From contig DASVFR010000056.1 in the NCBI GenBank assembly GCA_036379955.1, positions 6,132-70,131 of the forward strand: 64,000 bases of DNA, written 5' to 3'. Both the position numbers and the translations under genes were made by a program. Below are positions 23,210 through 31,855 of the stretch, piece after piece. This DNA comes from VRUE01 sp036379955. GTDB taxonomy: Bacteria > Actinomycetota > Thermoleophilia > Solirubrobacterales > 70-9. Numbering within the stretch: the stretch's first letter is position 1; each line of letters begins with the position of its first letter. The notes under the pieces are model-generated. The model worked only from the letters and a program-made list of their open reading frames with translations. It did not search any database and was not told the DNA's origin.

Positions 23210-24219
23210 GCCGGCTGGCCAGCCAGGGCCTCGCGCACGAACCGCGAGAACGCCGCCCGATAGGCAAGGGTGAAGCGATCCGCGAGGGTGCTGACGTCGG
23301 CCTCGGCGTCGAGTGGCAGCTCGGGTGGCTCGACCGTCTCCAGCACCGCGCGATCCTCGGCGTAGACGCGCTCCTCGAGCTCGATCACTTCCTCGAGAGT
23401 CGGCTCGAAGTCCTCGCTCACGCCGGTAAGCCAGTAGTGGACCGACTCCGTGGCGCTGGCCGCGCGCGCTGCGTGAAGCAGGCAGCGTTCGCCCTTCGTC
23501 ATCCACAGCCGGATCGCGATCAGGTTGGGCGCGACCGCGTAGGTGAAGCCTTCGCGCATCGAGCCCCAGGAGCTGTCGCCTTCAGGTCCCATCCGCAGCT
23601 CGCGTCGCATCGTCACCACGATCCCATCGCGTTGTACGGGGAGCGGCTCGACCACCTCCGCGACGGCGCCCATCGTCGCCTGATGCACGAATGCGAAGTG
23701 GGCGACGTCGCGGAAGTTCTCGACCGCCACCCCGACTCCCACCGGCAGCTCGAATGGCTCGCCGTGTCCCGTCTCCCACCGCTCCGGCTCGAACCAGGGC
23801 ACCTCGGGCGGCTCGCCCAGCGGCTCCTCCAGCACCGTCCAGACCAGGCCCCATTGCTCCCGCGCGGGGTAGGCCGGGATCCGGGCGCGGGGCGGGATCT
23901 GGCGCTGGTCCGCCAAGGCCGGGATTCGGGTGCAGGCACCGTCATCCCCGTCCCACTCCCAACCGTGGTAAGGGCACTGAATGCCGTCCCCGATGACCTT
24001 GCCCCGCGCCAGCGATGCGCCGCGATGCGCGCAGCGGTCGCTGACCACGGCCGGCTCGCCGCTTTCGGTCAGGAAGATGGCCAGTGCCTCGCCCAGCAGC
24101 ATCGCTCGCCGCGGTCCCCGTTCCAGGTCCTGGACCCGCGCCACCGGCTGCCAGCAGCGCCGCATCGCCAGCGATACCTCCCCATTGCTCGGAACCTCTT
24201 TCGTCTCCACTCCGCTCAT
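23185..24219 (-). CDS. Rieske-type aromatic ring-hydroxylating/demethylating oxygenase
   Basis: 344 residues. The Rieske [2Fe-2S] ligands are C-x-H in DRCAHRGAS and C-x2-H in IQCPYHGWEW. The mononuclear iron site is ENFRDVAHFAFVHQATMG, with the bridging aspartate and two histidines. Length and layout resemble VanA/PobA-like monooxygenase components, which demethylate or hydroxylate aromatic acids. No ferredoxin or reductase gene is adjacent. Its start overlaps the livF stop (ATGA), so it is translated as the last gene of the transporter operon. This couples uptake of an unknown compound to its first oxidation. Confidence 0.85.
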   Translation of the reverse strand: MSGVETKEVPSNGEVSLAMRRCWQPVARVQDLERGPRRAMLLGEALAIFLTESGEPAVVSDRCAHRGASLARGKVIGDGIQCPYHGWEWDGDDGACTRIPALADQRQIPPRARIPAYPAREQWGLVWTVLEEPLGEPPEVPWFEPERWETGHGEPFELPVGVGVAVENFRDVAHFAFVHQATMGAVAEVVEPLPVQRDGIVVTMRRELRMGPEGDSSWGSMREGFTYAVAPNLIAIRLWMTKGERCLLHAARAASATESVHYWLTGVSEDFEPTLEEVIELEERVYAEDRAVLETVEPPELPLDAEADVSTLADRFTLAYRAAFSRFVREALAGQPAQSRSKAS

Positions 24220-24950
24220 CGTCCTACTCCTCCGTTGCTCGTCTGTAGCTCTGCCCGTCCGCCCAGGTAGGCGCGGACCAGGCCCGAATCCCCGCGCAAC
24301 TCCTCCCGCTTGCCCCGTGCGCGCACGACGCCGCTGCTCAGCACCAGGCAGCGGTCGCAGAAGTCGATTGTGCGCACCGCGTTCTGCTCGACCAGCAGCA
24401 TCGTCGTGCCTTCCTCCCGTAGCTCCCCGAGCAGCTCATAGATCGCGTCGATCGTCTTCGGCGCCAGCCCCAGGGAAGGCTCGTCGAGAATCAACAGCCG
24501 CGGTCGGCCGAGCAGTGCCCGGGCGATCGCCAGCTGCTGCTGCTCGCCGCCGGAGAGCCGGTCGGCGTGCTCGTCGGCCCGCTCGCGCAGGATCGGGAAG
24601 CGCTCCAGCGCCCGCTCGATCGCGGACTCGCCCTCCTCGGCGTCCCAGGCCCCGAGGCGCAGGTTCTCGGTGACGGTGAGCGTCCTGAAGACCTGCCTGC
24701 CCTCGGGCACCAGCGCCACGCCGAGCTTCGCGATCCGCTCCGGCGCCATCCCGTTCAGCTTGCGGCCGTCAAGCAGAACCTCGCCGGCGCTGAGCCGCAG
24801 CAAGCCGCAGATCGCGCGCAGCACGGAGCTCTTGCCGGCCCCGTTCGGCCCGACCATCCCGACCACCTCGCCCGGAGAGATCCTGAGATCGACACCGTGC
24901 ACGACCTCGACCCCGCGGTAGGCGACCCTGGCGCCCCGTAGCTCAAGCAT
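24216..24950 (-). CDS. livF: LivF-type ABC transporter ATPase
   Basis: 244 residues. Walker A GPNGAGKSS, Q-loop VPEGRQVFRTL, signature LSGGEQQQLAIARAL, Walker B LLILDEPSLGL and the switch histidine region LLVEQNA, as in LivF of branched-chain amino acid uptake systems. Start overlaps the livMG stop by eight bases and has GGAGG upstream. Works with the fused LivM-LivG and LivH encoded upstream. Confidence 0.85.
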   Translation of the reverse strand: MLELRGARVAYRGVEVVHGVDLRISPGEVVGMVGPNGAGKSSVLRAICGLLRLSAGEVLLDGRKLNGMAPERIAKLGVALVPEGRQVFRTLTVTENLRLGAWDAEEGESAIERALERFPILRERADEHADRLSGGEQQQLAIARALLGRPRLLILDEPSLGLAPKTIDAIYELLGELREEGTTMLLVEQNAVRTIDFCDRCLVLSSGVVRARGKREELRGDSGLVRAYLGGRAELQTSNGGVGR

Positions 24951-26811
24951 TTGTCGCCTCCAGGTAAGAGCGCCCCAGGTAGGCCTCGATCACGGACGGG
25001 TCGGCCTGGATCTCGGCCGGAGCGCCGATCCGCAGCGTTACCCCATCGTCGAGCACCTGGATGCCCGGGCAGAGGCTCATCACCACGCTCATCTCGTGCT
25101 CGATCAGGAGGATGCCGCAGCCGAAGCCGTCGAGCACGCCGCGCAGGATCGCGACCAGCTCCTCGCCCTCCGTCTCGGTCAGGCCGGCGGCCGGCTCGTC
25201 CAGCAGCAGGTAACGCGGCCGGGTGGCGAGGGCGCGGGCGACGCCGAGCAGCCTTTGTTCGGCCGGCGGCAGCGAGCCCGCCGGGTGAGAGGCTCGCTCG
25301 CTCAGGCCGAGGCGGTCGAGCACGTCGACGGCGATCGCGACTGCCCGCGCCCGCCGGACTCCGACGCCCATCGCGCCGACCGCGACGCTCTCCAGGCAGC
25401 TCAGCTGCGGGAAGGGGAGAGCGCCCTGGAAGGTGCGGCTGAGGCCGGCCCGCGCCAGCCGTGACGGCGAGCGGCCGCTGACGTCGACGCCGTCCAGCTC
25501 GACGGCGCCCGCATCGGGCCGGAGGAAGCCGCTGAGGACGTTGACGAGCGTCGTCTTGCCAGCGCCGTTCGGACCGATCAAGCCCAGCGCCTCGCCGGGC
25601 CGCAGCGTCAGGTCGACCCCGCGCAACACGCGCAGGCCGCCGAAGGCGACCGCCACCCCTGTGGCGTGCAGGGCATCCGCTTCTCCCGCCGGCGCCCGCT
25701 CCACCGCTCCCTCCTTTTCACCCCCTATAGGGGGGTCAACTCGCGGAACGGCGCGATCCGCGGTCCGACGGCGGCCGAGCAGCCGCCCGAGCCAAGGCAG
25801 CTCCCCCGCCTCGCGGCCACCGGTAAGCCCGTTGGGCAGCGCGATCATCGTCGCCAGCAGGATCAGCCCGACGCCGATCGCCGCCAGGCCGGGCGTGTCG
25901 CCGATCGAGACGAGGCCGAGGATCTGGCCTCCGCCTTCCACTCCCCGCAGCACTTCGTTGACGCTCGCCACCGCGATCGTTCCCAGCACCGCTCCGAAGA
26001 CGCTGCGGGCGCCGCCGGCCACCATCATCGTCAGAGTCGTCACCGAGGCGACGAAGTAGAAGGTGGTCGGCGCCAGCACGCCCGACTGGTGCACGGCGAG
26101 CGCGCCGCCGACCCCGCACAGCATCCCGCTCAGCGCGAAGGCGACCAGGCGCTCGCCGGTGACGCCGATCCCGAGCGAGCGGGCCGCGATCTCGTCCTCG
26201 CGCGTCGCCTGCAGCCGGTATCCGCGCGTCGACCATTTGTAGGCGAGGGCCACCGCTACCGCCGCCGCGGCCCAGAGTCCGGCGGAGACGACGCCCGTCG
26301 TTCGCGGGATGCTGACCAAGCCGCCGCTGCCGCCGGTCACCCGGTCCCAGTTGGCGATCACGTTGTAGGAGACGACGAGGAAGGCGAAGGTCGAGATCGG
26401 GATCGCCAGGGTCGACGTCCGCATCAGCGGCAGGCCGACGACCGCCGCGAGGGCGCCGCAGGCCACGGCGACGACCGCGGTCGAACCCACCGTCCCGAGC
26501 TGGGCGTCGGCGATCCAGTTGGGGAGCCCTGGCGTCTGCAGCGCCACGAAGGCGGCCGGCAGGGTGAGCAGCGCCGCGGCGTAGGCGCCGGCGCTGGCGA
26601 AGCCCAGCTGTCCGAACGAGTAGACCCCGCTGTTGCCGATGAAGACCTGTAGGCCGAGGACGATGATCATCTCGCAGAGGATCGTCGTCACCGTGCCGCG
26701 CAGGGACGGAGTGCCGCTGGCGCCCACCGAGACCGTCAGCGCGATCAGGACGAGCGGCGCCAGCACCGAGACGGCGAGCGAGGGCCGCGAGCGCAGGCGC
26801 ACGGCGCTCAC
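24943..26811 (-). CDS. Fused LivM permease - LivG ATPase
   Basis: 622 residues. The first ~330 are a LivM-like permease with about ten helices (GLQVFIGNSGVYSFGQLGFASAGAYAA is the conserved early segment, and DEIAARSLGIGV the coupling loop). After a linker rich in charged residues, a complete LivG ATPase follows: Walker A GPNGAGKTT, Q-loop LSRTFQGALPFPQLS, signature-like LPPAEQRLLGVARAL, Walker B YLLLDEPAAGL, and the LivG-specific IEHEM. The signature begins PPAE instead of SGGQ/SGGE, a notable divergence. The GTG start at 26811 overlaps the livH stop (GTGA). The open frame extends to 27702 but that part is antisense-frame noise over livH. Confidence 0.85.
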   Translation of the reverse strand: MSAVRLRSRPSLAVSVLAPLVLIALTVSVGASGTPSLRGTVTTILCEMIIVLGLQVFIGNSGVYSFGQLGFASAGAYAAALLTLPAAFVALQTPGLPNWIADAQLGTVGSTAVVAVACGALAAVVGLPLMRTSTLAIPISTFAFLVVSYNVIANWDRVTGGSGGLVSIPRTTGVVSAGLWAAAAVAVALAYKWSTRGYRLQATREDEIAARSLGIGVTGERLVAFALSGMLCGVGGALAVHQSGVLAPTTFYFVASVTTLTMMVAGGARSVFGAVLGTIAVASVNEVLRGVEGGGQILGLVSIGDTPGLAAIGVGLILLATMIALPNGLTGGREAGELPWLGRLLGRRRTADRAVPRVDPPIGGEKEGAVERAPAGEADALHATGVAVAFGGLRVLRGVDLTLRPGEALGLIGPNGAGKTTLVNVLSGFLRPDAGAVELDGVDVSGRSPSRLARAGLSRTFQGALPFPQLSCLESVAVGAMGVGVRRARAVAIAVDVLDRLGLSERASHPAGSLPPAEQRLLGVARALATRPRYLLLDEPAAGLTETEGEELVAILRGVLDGFGCGILLIEHEMSVVMSLCPGIQVLDDGVTLRIGAPAEIQADPSVIEAYLGRSYLEATNA

Positions 26812-27692
26812 ACTCTCGCCTCCCCGGTTGCCGCGCCGAGCAGGCCCCGCGGCTTGAAGATCAGGATCGCGACCGGCAGGCTGAACACGATCGCGTCGCG
26901 GAAGGGCAGCAGGTCGGCCGGCAGGTAGGCGCCGAGCAGGGAGGAGGCGGCGCCGAGGAAGAGCCCGCCGATCACCGCGCCGAGCATCCTGCCGAAGCCG
27001 CCGATCGTCACCGCGACGAAGCCGACGAGGACCGGGGTCAAGCCCATCGTCGGCGAGACCTGACCGGTCTGCATCACGATCAGCACGCCGACGATCGCGG
27101 CCAGCGCGCCGCTGATGGCGAAGGAGAGGGCGATCACGCGGTCGGCGCGGACGCCGAGCAGCCGTGCCATGTCGAAGTTCTCGGCGGCGGCCCGCATCGC
27201 CAGCCCAGCCCTCGTGCGGTAGAGAAGCCAGCCGAGGCCGACGAGCACGAAGGCCGTCAGCCCCAGGGTGACGAACTCGAGGTTGGGCACCGAGAGCGAG
27301 CCGACCGTCGTCGTTTCGCTGACGAAGGTCGGTGTCGCGACCGATTTCGGCCGCGCGTCGACCGCGGCCATCACCGCGTTCTGCAGGATCGTCGCTACCG
27401 CCAGCGAGGTGACGAGCTGCGCCGACATGTCGGCCTTGCGCACCGGCCGGAAGGCGACGAGCTCGGCCGCGAGCGCGATCAGGACCCCGGTGATCAGCGC
27501 CCCGCCCAGGGCGATCCCAAAGGGCGCCCCGGCCAGGACGTAGAGCGCGTAGGCCGAGAGCATGATGAACTCGCCGTGGGCGAAGTTCATCATGTCCATC
27601 ACCGAGTAGACCAGGGTCACGCCGAGCGCGATCAGCGCGTAGAGGCTGCCCAGCGCTAGCGCGTCGATCAGGTTCTGCGCCAGCTCGGTCAC
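26808..27692 (-). CDS. livH: LivH-type ABC transporter permease
   Basis: 294 residues with eight or so helices. N-terminal LIDALALGSLYALIALGVTL and the MMNFAHGEF motif are diagnostic of LivH. First gene of the leftward operon livH-livMG-livF-Rieske. GTG start at 27692. The promoter appears to lie about 70 bases upstream with an operator-like element in its spacer. Confidence 0.88.
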   Translation of the reverse strand: MTELAQNLIDALALGSLYALIALGVTLVYSVMDMMNFAHGEFIMLSAYALYVLAGAPFGIALGGALITGVLIALAAELVAFRPVRKADMSAQLVTSLAVATILQNAVMAAVDARPKSVATPTFVSETTTVGSLSVPNLEFVTLGLTAFVLVGLGWLLYRTRAGLAMRAAAENFDMARLLGVRADRVIALSFAISGALAAIVGVLIVMQTGQVSPTMGLTPVLVGFVAVTIGGFGRMLGAVIGGLFLGAASSLLGAYLPADLLPFRDAIVFSLPVAILIFKPRGLLGAATGEARV

Positions 27693-27760
27693 GACTGCTC
27701 AAAAACTCTTAAGTCAATAGGCGAAGAGTAGCCGCCCAGAGCGGCCCGTGCCAACCGTTC

Positions 27761-27789
27761 ACTATATGGGTACCCAACCGGTATGGCTG
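27761..27789 (-). promoter_or_regulatory. Candidate promoter and operator of the liv-Rieske operon
   Basis: On the minus strand CAGCCA (27784-27789), a 17-base spacer and TATAGT (27761-27766) fit a promoter. The spacer holds GGGTACCCAACCGGTAT (27768-27784 on the plus strand), which shares GGGTAC and GGTAT with the element before the GntR gene. Repression by the GntR protein is the simplest reading; the half-site spacing differs by two bases between the two places. Confidence 0.4.
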
Positions 27790-27806
27790 GGTCTGTGCGG
27801 GCGCTG

Positions 27807-28640
27807 CTAGGAGGCGAGCCCGGCCGGCCGGAAGCCGATCTCCGTGCCGCGGTCGAGGTTGCCTATCGTCGCCATCTCCTCCTCGGAGAGCTCAAAGCCG
27901 AAGGAGTCGATGTGCTCGCGAATCTGCTCTGGCGCCACTCCGCGCGGGATCGCCGCGTTGCCCAGCTGAGCGTGCCAGCGCAGGACCGTCTGGGCGGGCG
28001 TCTTGCCGTGGGCGTTCGCGATCTCCACGATCGCCGGCTCATCGAGCACGGCGCCTTGGGCGAGTGGGCTCCAGGCCGTGGTCAGGATCCCGTGCGCGGC
28101 GTGCCAGGCCCGCAGCTCGCCCTGTTGATGCCATGGGTGAAGCTCGACCTGGTTGACGACCGGCCGGGTGGTCGTCTCGGCTTCCAGCAGGACCAGGTCC
28201 TCGATGCGGAAGTTCGAGACGCCAATCGCGCGCGCCGCCTCCTCGCGCAGGATCTCGCCAAAAGCTCGCCAGGCGTCGAAGAGGCGGCCGTCGGTCAGGG
28301 TCGAGCGGTCGAGCATGTAAAGGTCGATGTGGTCGAGGCCAAGCCGCTCGAGGCTTGCCTCGAAGGCCGCCAGGGTCGAGTCGCGGTCGAGCTCCGTGTC
28401 GCAGAGCCGCACCGTGACGAAGTACTCCTCGCGCGGCAGCCAGGCGTTCGCCAGAGCCGCGCCGACCGCCGCCTCGTTGTCGAAGGATGCGGTGAGATCA
28501 ATGTGCCTGTGGCCCGCCGCGAGCGCGACCTCGACCAGCTCCTGGGTTTCCTCGGGCAGGACGTAAGAAACGCCGAAGCCCAGCTGGGGTACTTCGATAC
28601 CGTTGCTCAAGCGGACAGTCGGTGTTGTCATCTGCTCCAT
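27807..28640 (-). CDS. Aldo/keto reductase family protein lacking the catalytic residues
   Basis: 277 residues, a shortened AKR barrel: LSNGIEVPQLGFGV, GHRHIDLTASFDNEAAVG, LERLGLDHIDLYMLDRS, ARAIGVSNF, VVNQVELHPW and the C-terminal IPRGVAPEQIREHI cofactor strand. The usual catalytic tetrad is D-Y-K-H. The aspartate is kept (HID), but tyrosine aligns with F in SFDNE, lysine with R in VTVRLCD, and histidine with D in YMLDRS. NADPH binding looks preserved while normal carbonyl reduction does not. The start at 28640 has GAGGGAGG at the right distance. It could be a pseudoenzyme or have a changed reaction. Confidence 0.8.
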   Translation of the reverse strand: MEQMTTPTVRLSNGIEVPQLGFGVSYVLPEETQELVEVALAAGHRHIDLTASFDNEAAVGAALANAWLPREEYFVTVRLCDTELDRDSTLAAFEASLERLGLDHIDLYMLDRSTLTDGRLFDAWRAFGEILREEAARAIGVSNFRIEDLVLLEAETTTRPVVNQVELHPWHQQGELRAWHAAHGILTTAWSPLAQGAVLDEPAIVEIANAHGKTPAQTVLRWHAQLGNAAIPRGVAPEQIREHIDSFGFELSEEEMATIGNLDRGTEIGFRPAGLAS

Positions 28641-28742
28641 AGCTCCCTCCTCGCGGTTCTGCGGTCCCCCTACTACCCCCACTTGTTGTCATGATAACTA
28701 GTAGACCTTGCCGCGACCTAAAGTTTCGGTAGCCTTGGCCAA

Positions 28743-29030
28743 ATGGCGGTAAAGCTCCATCGCTGTTCGGCCATGTGGGCCAAGATCGACGCTCACCCGT
28801 GCTGGAAAGTGCAGAAGGCGCTCGACGAGCAAGGAGTCGAGTACGAGGTCGTCAAGGGCCCGCTGCGCCCCGGCAAGCGCGACGACCTCGAGCGGCTCTC
28901 GGGCCAGCGCAAGTACCCGACGATCGAGTTCGAGGACGGCCGCGTCTACCGCGAGGAATCGAAGGACATGGCGGCGACGATCCGCGCCGGCAAGCTGTTC
29001 GAAGCGCCCGGCGCCGACGCTTCCGCCTGA
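28743..29030 (+). CDS. Thioredoxin-fold (glutaredoxin/GST N-terminal-like) protein
   Basis: 95 residues. KLHRCSAMWAKIDAHPCWKV opens with C-x10-C instead of a CxxC; then VEYEVVKGPLRPGKRDDL, the cis-proline strand QRKYPTIEFEDG, and a helix ESKDMAATIRAGKLF. The layout fits a glutathione S-transferase N-terminal or glutaredoxin-like domain. ATG lies seven bases after TAGCCT (28730-28735), with TTGCCG (28708-28713) as -35: a leaderless gene. Divergent from the AKR gene. Confidence 0.65.
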   Translation: MAVKLHRCSAMWAKIDAHPCWKVQKALDEQGVEYEVVKGPLRPGKRDDLERLSGQRKYPTIEFEDGRVYREESKDMAATIRAGKLFEAPGADASA

Positions 29031-29043
29031 TCGCGTCTTCGGC

Positions 29044-29646
29044 CTACGCCTTCACCTCGAGCCACGTCCCCTTCGGGCCCAGGTTGTGGACTGGAGTGCG
29101 CTCGACCTTGCTCGTCGCGCCCCACGACTCGTGGATGTGGCCGCAGACGACCAGCCGCGGCGCCTTTTCCTCGATCGTGCGCAGGATCGCGCGGCTGCCG
29201 AAGTGGTCACCGGAGCCGTTGGCGTCGCAGTGCCCGTAGGGAGGGGAGTGGACGACGAGGACGGCGTTCTTCGGGCAATGGGTGAGCATCACGGTCGCCG
29301 TCTCCTCGTCGAGGTCGAAGCTCCACTCCCACGGCGTCCTCGGCACGCCGGCTCCGAGGCCGAAGAACTCGACGCCGCCGATGCTCGCGCCGCCGCCGTG
29401 CAGGATGGTGGCCGCGCTCCACCCCGCGCAGGCCTCGCGCAATGCCTCGTCGGTCTCGTTGTTGCCGGGGACCAGCACGGTCGGGGTCGCGATCTCGGCG
29501 AGGACGTCGATCGTTTCCTCCAGCCCCTCGTGCATGGAGGCGAAATCGCCGGCGCCGATCACGACATCGGCTTCCCGCGACATCTTCACTAGCGCCGCGC
29601 CGCGCTTCAGGTTGCGGTGCAGGTCGCTGAAGGCAAGGATTTTCAC
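29044..29646 (-). CDS. Metallophosphoesterase (YfcE/MPP superfamily)
   Basis: 200 residues with the calcineurin-like metal motifs in order: FSDLHRN (D-x-H), GAGDF (G-D), VPGNNE (G-N-x-E), VVHSPPYG (H) and VCGHIHES (G-H-x-H). It should hydrolyse a phosphodiester or phosphomonoester using two metal ions; substrate unknown. Convergent with the preceding small gene, whose stop is 14 bases away. Confidence 0.82.
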   Translation of the reverse strand: MKILAFSDLHRNLKRGAALVKMSREADVVIGAGDFASMHEGLEETIDVLAEIATPTVLVPGNNETDEALREACAGWSAATILHGGGASIGGVEFFGLGAGVPRTPWEWSFDLDEETATVMLTHCPKNAVLVVHSPPYGHCDANGSGDHFGSRAILRTIEEKAPRLVVCGHIHESWGATSKVERTPVHNLGPKGTWLEVKA

Positions 29647-29668
29647 GCGGCCAACCTAACGGTTCGAG

Positions 29669-29721
29669 GGGCCGACGGGCCGCAGACGTGACATATCGAC
29701 ACGTTTGCGGCCCGTCGGCCC
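29669..29721. repeat. Palindromic repeat, family B copy 1
   Basis: Arms of 22 bases (29669-29690 and 29700-29721) pair with one mismatch around a nine-base loop. The outer core GGCCGACGGGCCG is shared with copies at 57799, 63467 and 63976. It lies between two divergent start codons (29646 and 29749). Confidence 0.7.
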
Positions 29722-29748
29722 GCGGTTCGGGTAAGCTCGCGCTCGCTC

Positions 29749-29922
29749 ATGCCCGATGTCTTCTGGATAGGCGTGGTCATCGCCGTCGCGATCTTCCTGA
29801 TCGGAGTGATCGGCGGCATGCGCTCGCGCACGACGAGCCTGCGCGCCGGCGCCGCGATGGGCGCCTACATGGGCATCATGCTTGCCTTCCCACTGCTCGC
29901 GATCGGCCTCGCGACCAGCTAG
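29749..29922 (+). CDS. Small hypothetical membrane protein (57 residues)
   Basis: Two hydrophobic helices: VFWIGVVIAVAIFLIGVIGG and GAYMGIMLAFPLLAIGLA, joined by a basic loop RSRTTSLRAG. The ATG follows TAAGCT by eleven bases. It lies five bases upstream of the next membrane gene, so they probably form a unit. Family not recognised. Confidence 0.55.
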   Translation: MPDVFWIGVVIAVAIFLIGVIGGMRSRTTSLRAGAAMGAYMGIMLAFPLLAIGLATS

Positions 29923-29927
29923 CCGCC

Positions 29928-30659
29928 GTGCGCGGCGGCGGCGCACGCAGACCCGTCGACCTGGCCCGCCGCCTCCAGTGCGCCAACTACATCGCTGCCA
30001 CGGCCTTCCTCGTCGGCGGCTCCCTGTTCGCGCTCGGCGCCGCCCTCGCTCAGTCCGGGGTCGACTTCACGACCTGCGCGACGATCTACCTCGTCGGCGG
30101 GGTCTTCTTCAGCACCGGCGGCTACACCTCGGTCCTGCAGGTGGCGAACGAGCCCGATGGCGAGCTCGGGGCGCTGCCCGCCGACGCCCGCTGGCGCTGG
30201 TGGGGGCGTGAACCGGGTCGCCTCTCCTGGCTGAGCGCCGCCGCCCTCTTCGTCGGCACGCTCGTCTTCGCCATCAATCTGGTCGACTCGTTCATCGCAG
30301 GGCTCGGCCCCGCCGCCGAGGACCGGCTCGTCTGGTCACCGGACATGATCGGCTGTGCCCTCTTCCTGATCTCCGGGCACCTGGCGATGGCCGCCATCAG
30401 CGGCGACTTCTGGCGGATCTGGCGCCGGCGCGACCTCGGCTGGTGGATCGTCGCCATCAACCAGGCCGGCTCGGTCCTCTTCATGGTCTCCGCCGTCGCC
30501 GCCTTCGTCCGCCCCTCGACCGGCGACCTGCTCTCGACCGGCGTCGCCAACTGGGGCACGTTGACCGGCGCCCTCTGCTTCGCGGTCGCCGGCCTGCTGC
30601 AGGAGTTCGAGCATCCGCTCGGCCCGCGCCGCCGCCGCGATCAGCCCTCCGCGGCCTGA
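29928..30659 (+). CDS. Multi-pass membrane protein, YrhK-like
   Basis: 243 residues with five or six hydrophobic segments, among them ANYIAATAFLVGGSLFALGA and IYLVGGVFFSTGGYTSVLQV, which resemble the YrhK domain (N-Y-x-x-A-x-x-F-x-x-G-S, then F-x-x-G-G-Y). Function unknown. The GTG at 29928 is chosen because it follows the small gene's stop at once; the frame upstream is noise over that gene. Its 3' end overlaps the convergent ltrA end by 19 bases. Confidence 0.6.
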   Translation: MRGGGARRPVDLARRLQCANYIAATAFLVGGSLFALGAALAQSGVDFTTCATIYLVGGVFFSTGGYTSVLQVANEPDGELGALPADARWRWWGREPGRLSWLSAAALFVGTLVFAINLVDSFIAGLGPAAEDRLVWSPDMIGCALFLISGHLAMAAISGDFWRIWRRRDLGWWIVAINQAGSVLFMVSAVAAFVRPSTGDLLSTGVANWGTLTGALCFAVAGLLQEFEHPLGPRRRRDQPSAA

Positions 30660-31825
30660 GGCCGCCGCACCTGCCGTCGCCCCTCGCCGTAGCTGCGCGT
30701 CTCGTAGGCGATCATCGCCCAGAGCAGGGCGTTGGCGACGGCGAGCGCGAGCAGGGCCGGGACCTCGGTCGCGACCGGGATGAGGATCAGCAGGACGATC
30801 GCAAGCAGCAGGCGCTGGCGGTTGATCGTGTGGACGTGGCGGTAGCGGAAGGCGACGTGGCCGAGCAGGTAGGCGGCGACCCCGCCGAGCAGGGCGAAGG
30901 CGGGCACCGCGTGGAGGTGACCGCCGAAGTGACCGATCGTCGTTTTCAGGCCGAGGGCGGTGAGGACGATGCCGGCCACCATCAGCAGGTGCAGGTAGGA
31001 GTAGGAGTCGCGCGCCATCTCGTTCTGCACGCGACCCACGTCGGCGTCGATCAAGCGTTGCGCCGAGACGATCGCGACGACGTCGAAGTAGATCCACCAC
31101 ATCGCCGCGGTCAGGGCCACCCCCAGCACGGCGGCGGCGGCGATCCCGAGGTCGAGCGTGTGCTCGGCGCCGATCCCGATCGCGACGATCGACTCGCCGA
31201 GGGCGATGATGACGATCAGGCCGTGACGCTCGGCGAAGTGGCCCGGCACCAACTTCCAGCCCTCGGAGCCGAAGAAATAAGGGCCGGCCATGTCGAGAAA
31301 GAGGGCGAGCGCCCAGAGCGCACCCTGGGCGAGGCCGTCGAAGAGCGAGGCGGCGGCGAGCAGGGAGACCGCGACGGCGGTGCTCACCGCAAGCCCGAGC
31401 ACCGAGTGGCGCAGGCCGTCGTCCTCGGGGCTGGCGAGCATGAAGAGGCCGATGTGGGCGACGCGGACGACGCCGTAGATCAGGGCGAAGGCGAGGGCGA
31501 GGCTGCCGAACGCTTCGGGCACGCAGATCGAGACCAGCAGCAGGGCCGCCATCGCCCCGAACATCACCAGCCGCACGGCGCCCTCCTCGGGGTCGAGCAC
31601 GCTCGTCAGCCACGAGTAGCCGGTCCAGGCCCACCACAGCATGCCGAGCACGAGCAGTCCCTGGGTCAGGCCCGACCAGGTCGGATGGTGCGCCATCAGC
31701 GCCGTGCACTGGGTGATCGCCAGCACGAAGACGAGGTCGAAGAAGAGCTCCAGCGGCGTCACCCGCTCGCCTTCGCGCAGCGTCGCGCCGAGGCGCGACG
31801 TGTGGGTCTCCTCTCCGGCGGCCAT
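30641..31825 (-). CDS. Low temperature requirement A (LtrA) family membrane protein
   Basis: 394 residues with about ten helices. The N-terminal VTPLELFFDLVFVLAITQ is the LtrA signature; GPYFFGSEGWKLVPGHFAER and IIALGESIVAIGIG are also typical. The family's biochemical role is unknown; the name comes from a Listeria cold-growth mutant. Divergent from the DHA2 transporter with palindrome A2 between them. Confidence 0.85.
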   Translation of the reverse strand: MAAGEETHTSRLGATLREGERVTPLELFFDLVFVLAITQCTALMAHHPTWSGLTQGLLVLGMLWWAWTGYSWLTSVLDPEEGAVRLVMFGAMAALLLVSICVPEAFGSLALAFALIYGVVRVAHIGLFMLASPEDDGLRHSVLGLAVSTAVAVSLLAAASLFDGLAQGALWALALFLDMAGPYFFGSEGWKLVPGHFAERHGLIVIIALGESIVAIGIGAEHTLDLGIAAAAVLGVALTAAMWWIYFDVVAIVSAQRLIDADVGRVQNEMARDSYSYLHLLMVAGIVLTALGLKTTIGHFGGHLHAVPAFALLGGVAAYLLGHVAFRYRHVHTINRQRLLLAIVLLILIPVATEVPALLALAVANALLWAMIAYETRSYGEGRRQVRRPQAAEG

Positions 31826-31855
31826 CGCAGCATCATCGCAACCCAGCCCCGGTCC

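Noticed and set aside
26812..27702. Upstream extension of the LivMG frame to give 919 residues
   Set aside because: It overlaps livH in another frame and has shadow composition; the GTG overlapping the livH stop gives a normal LivM N-terminus.
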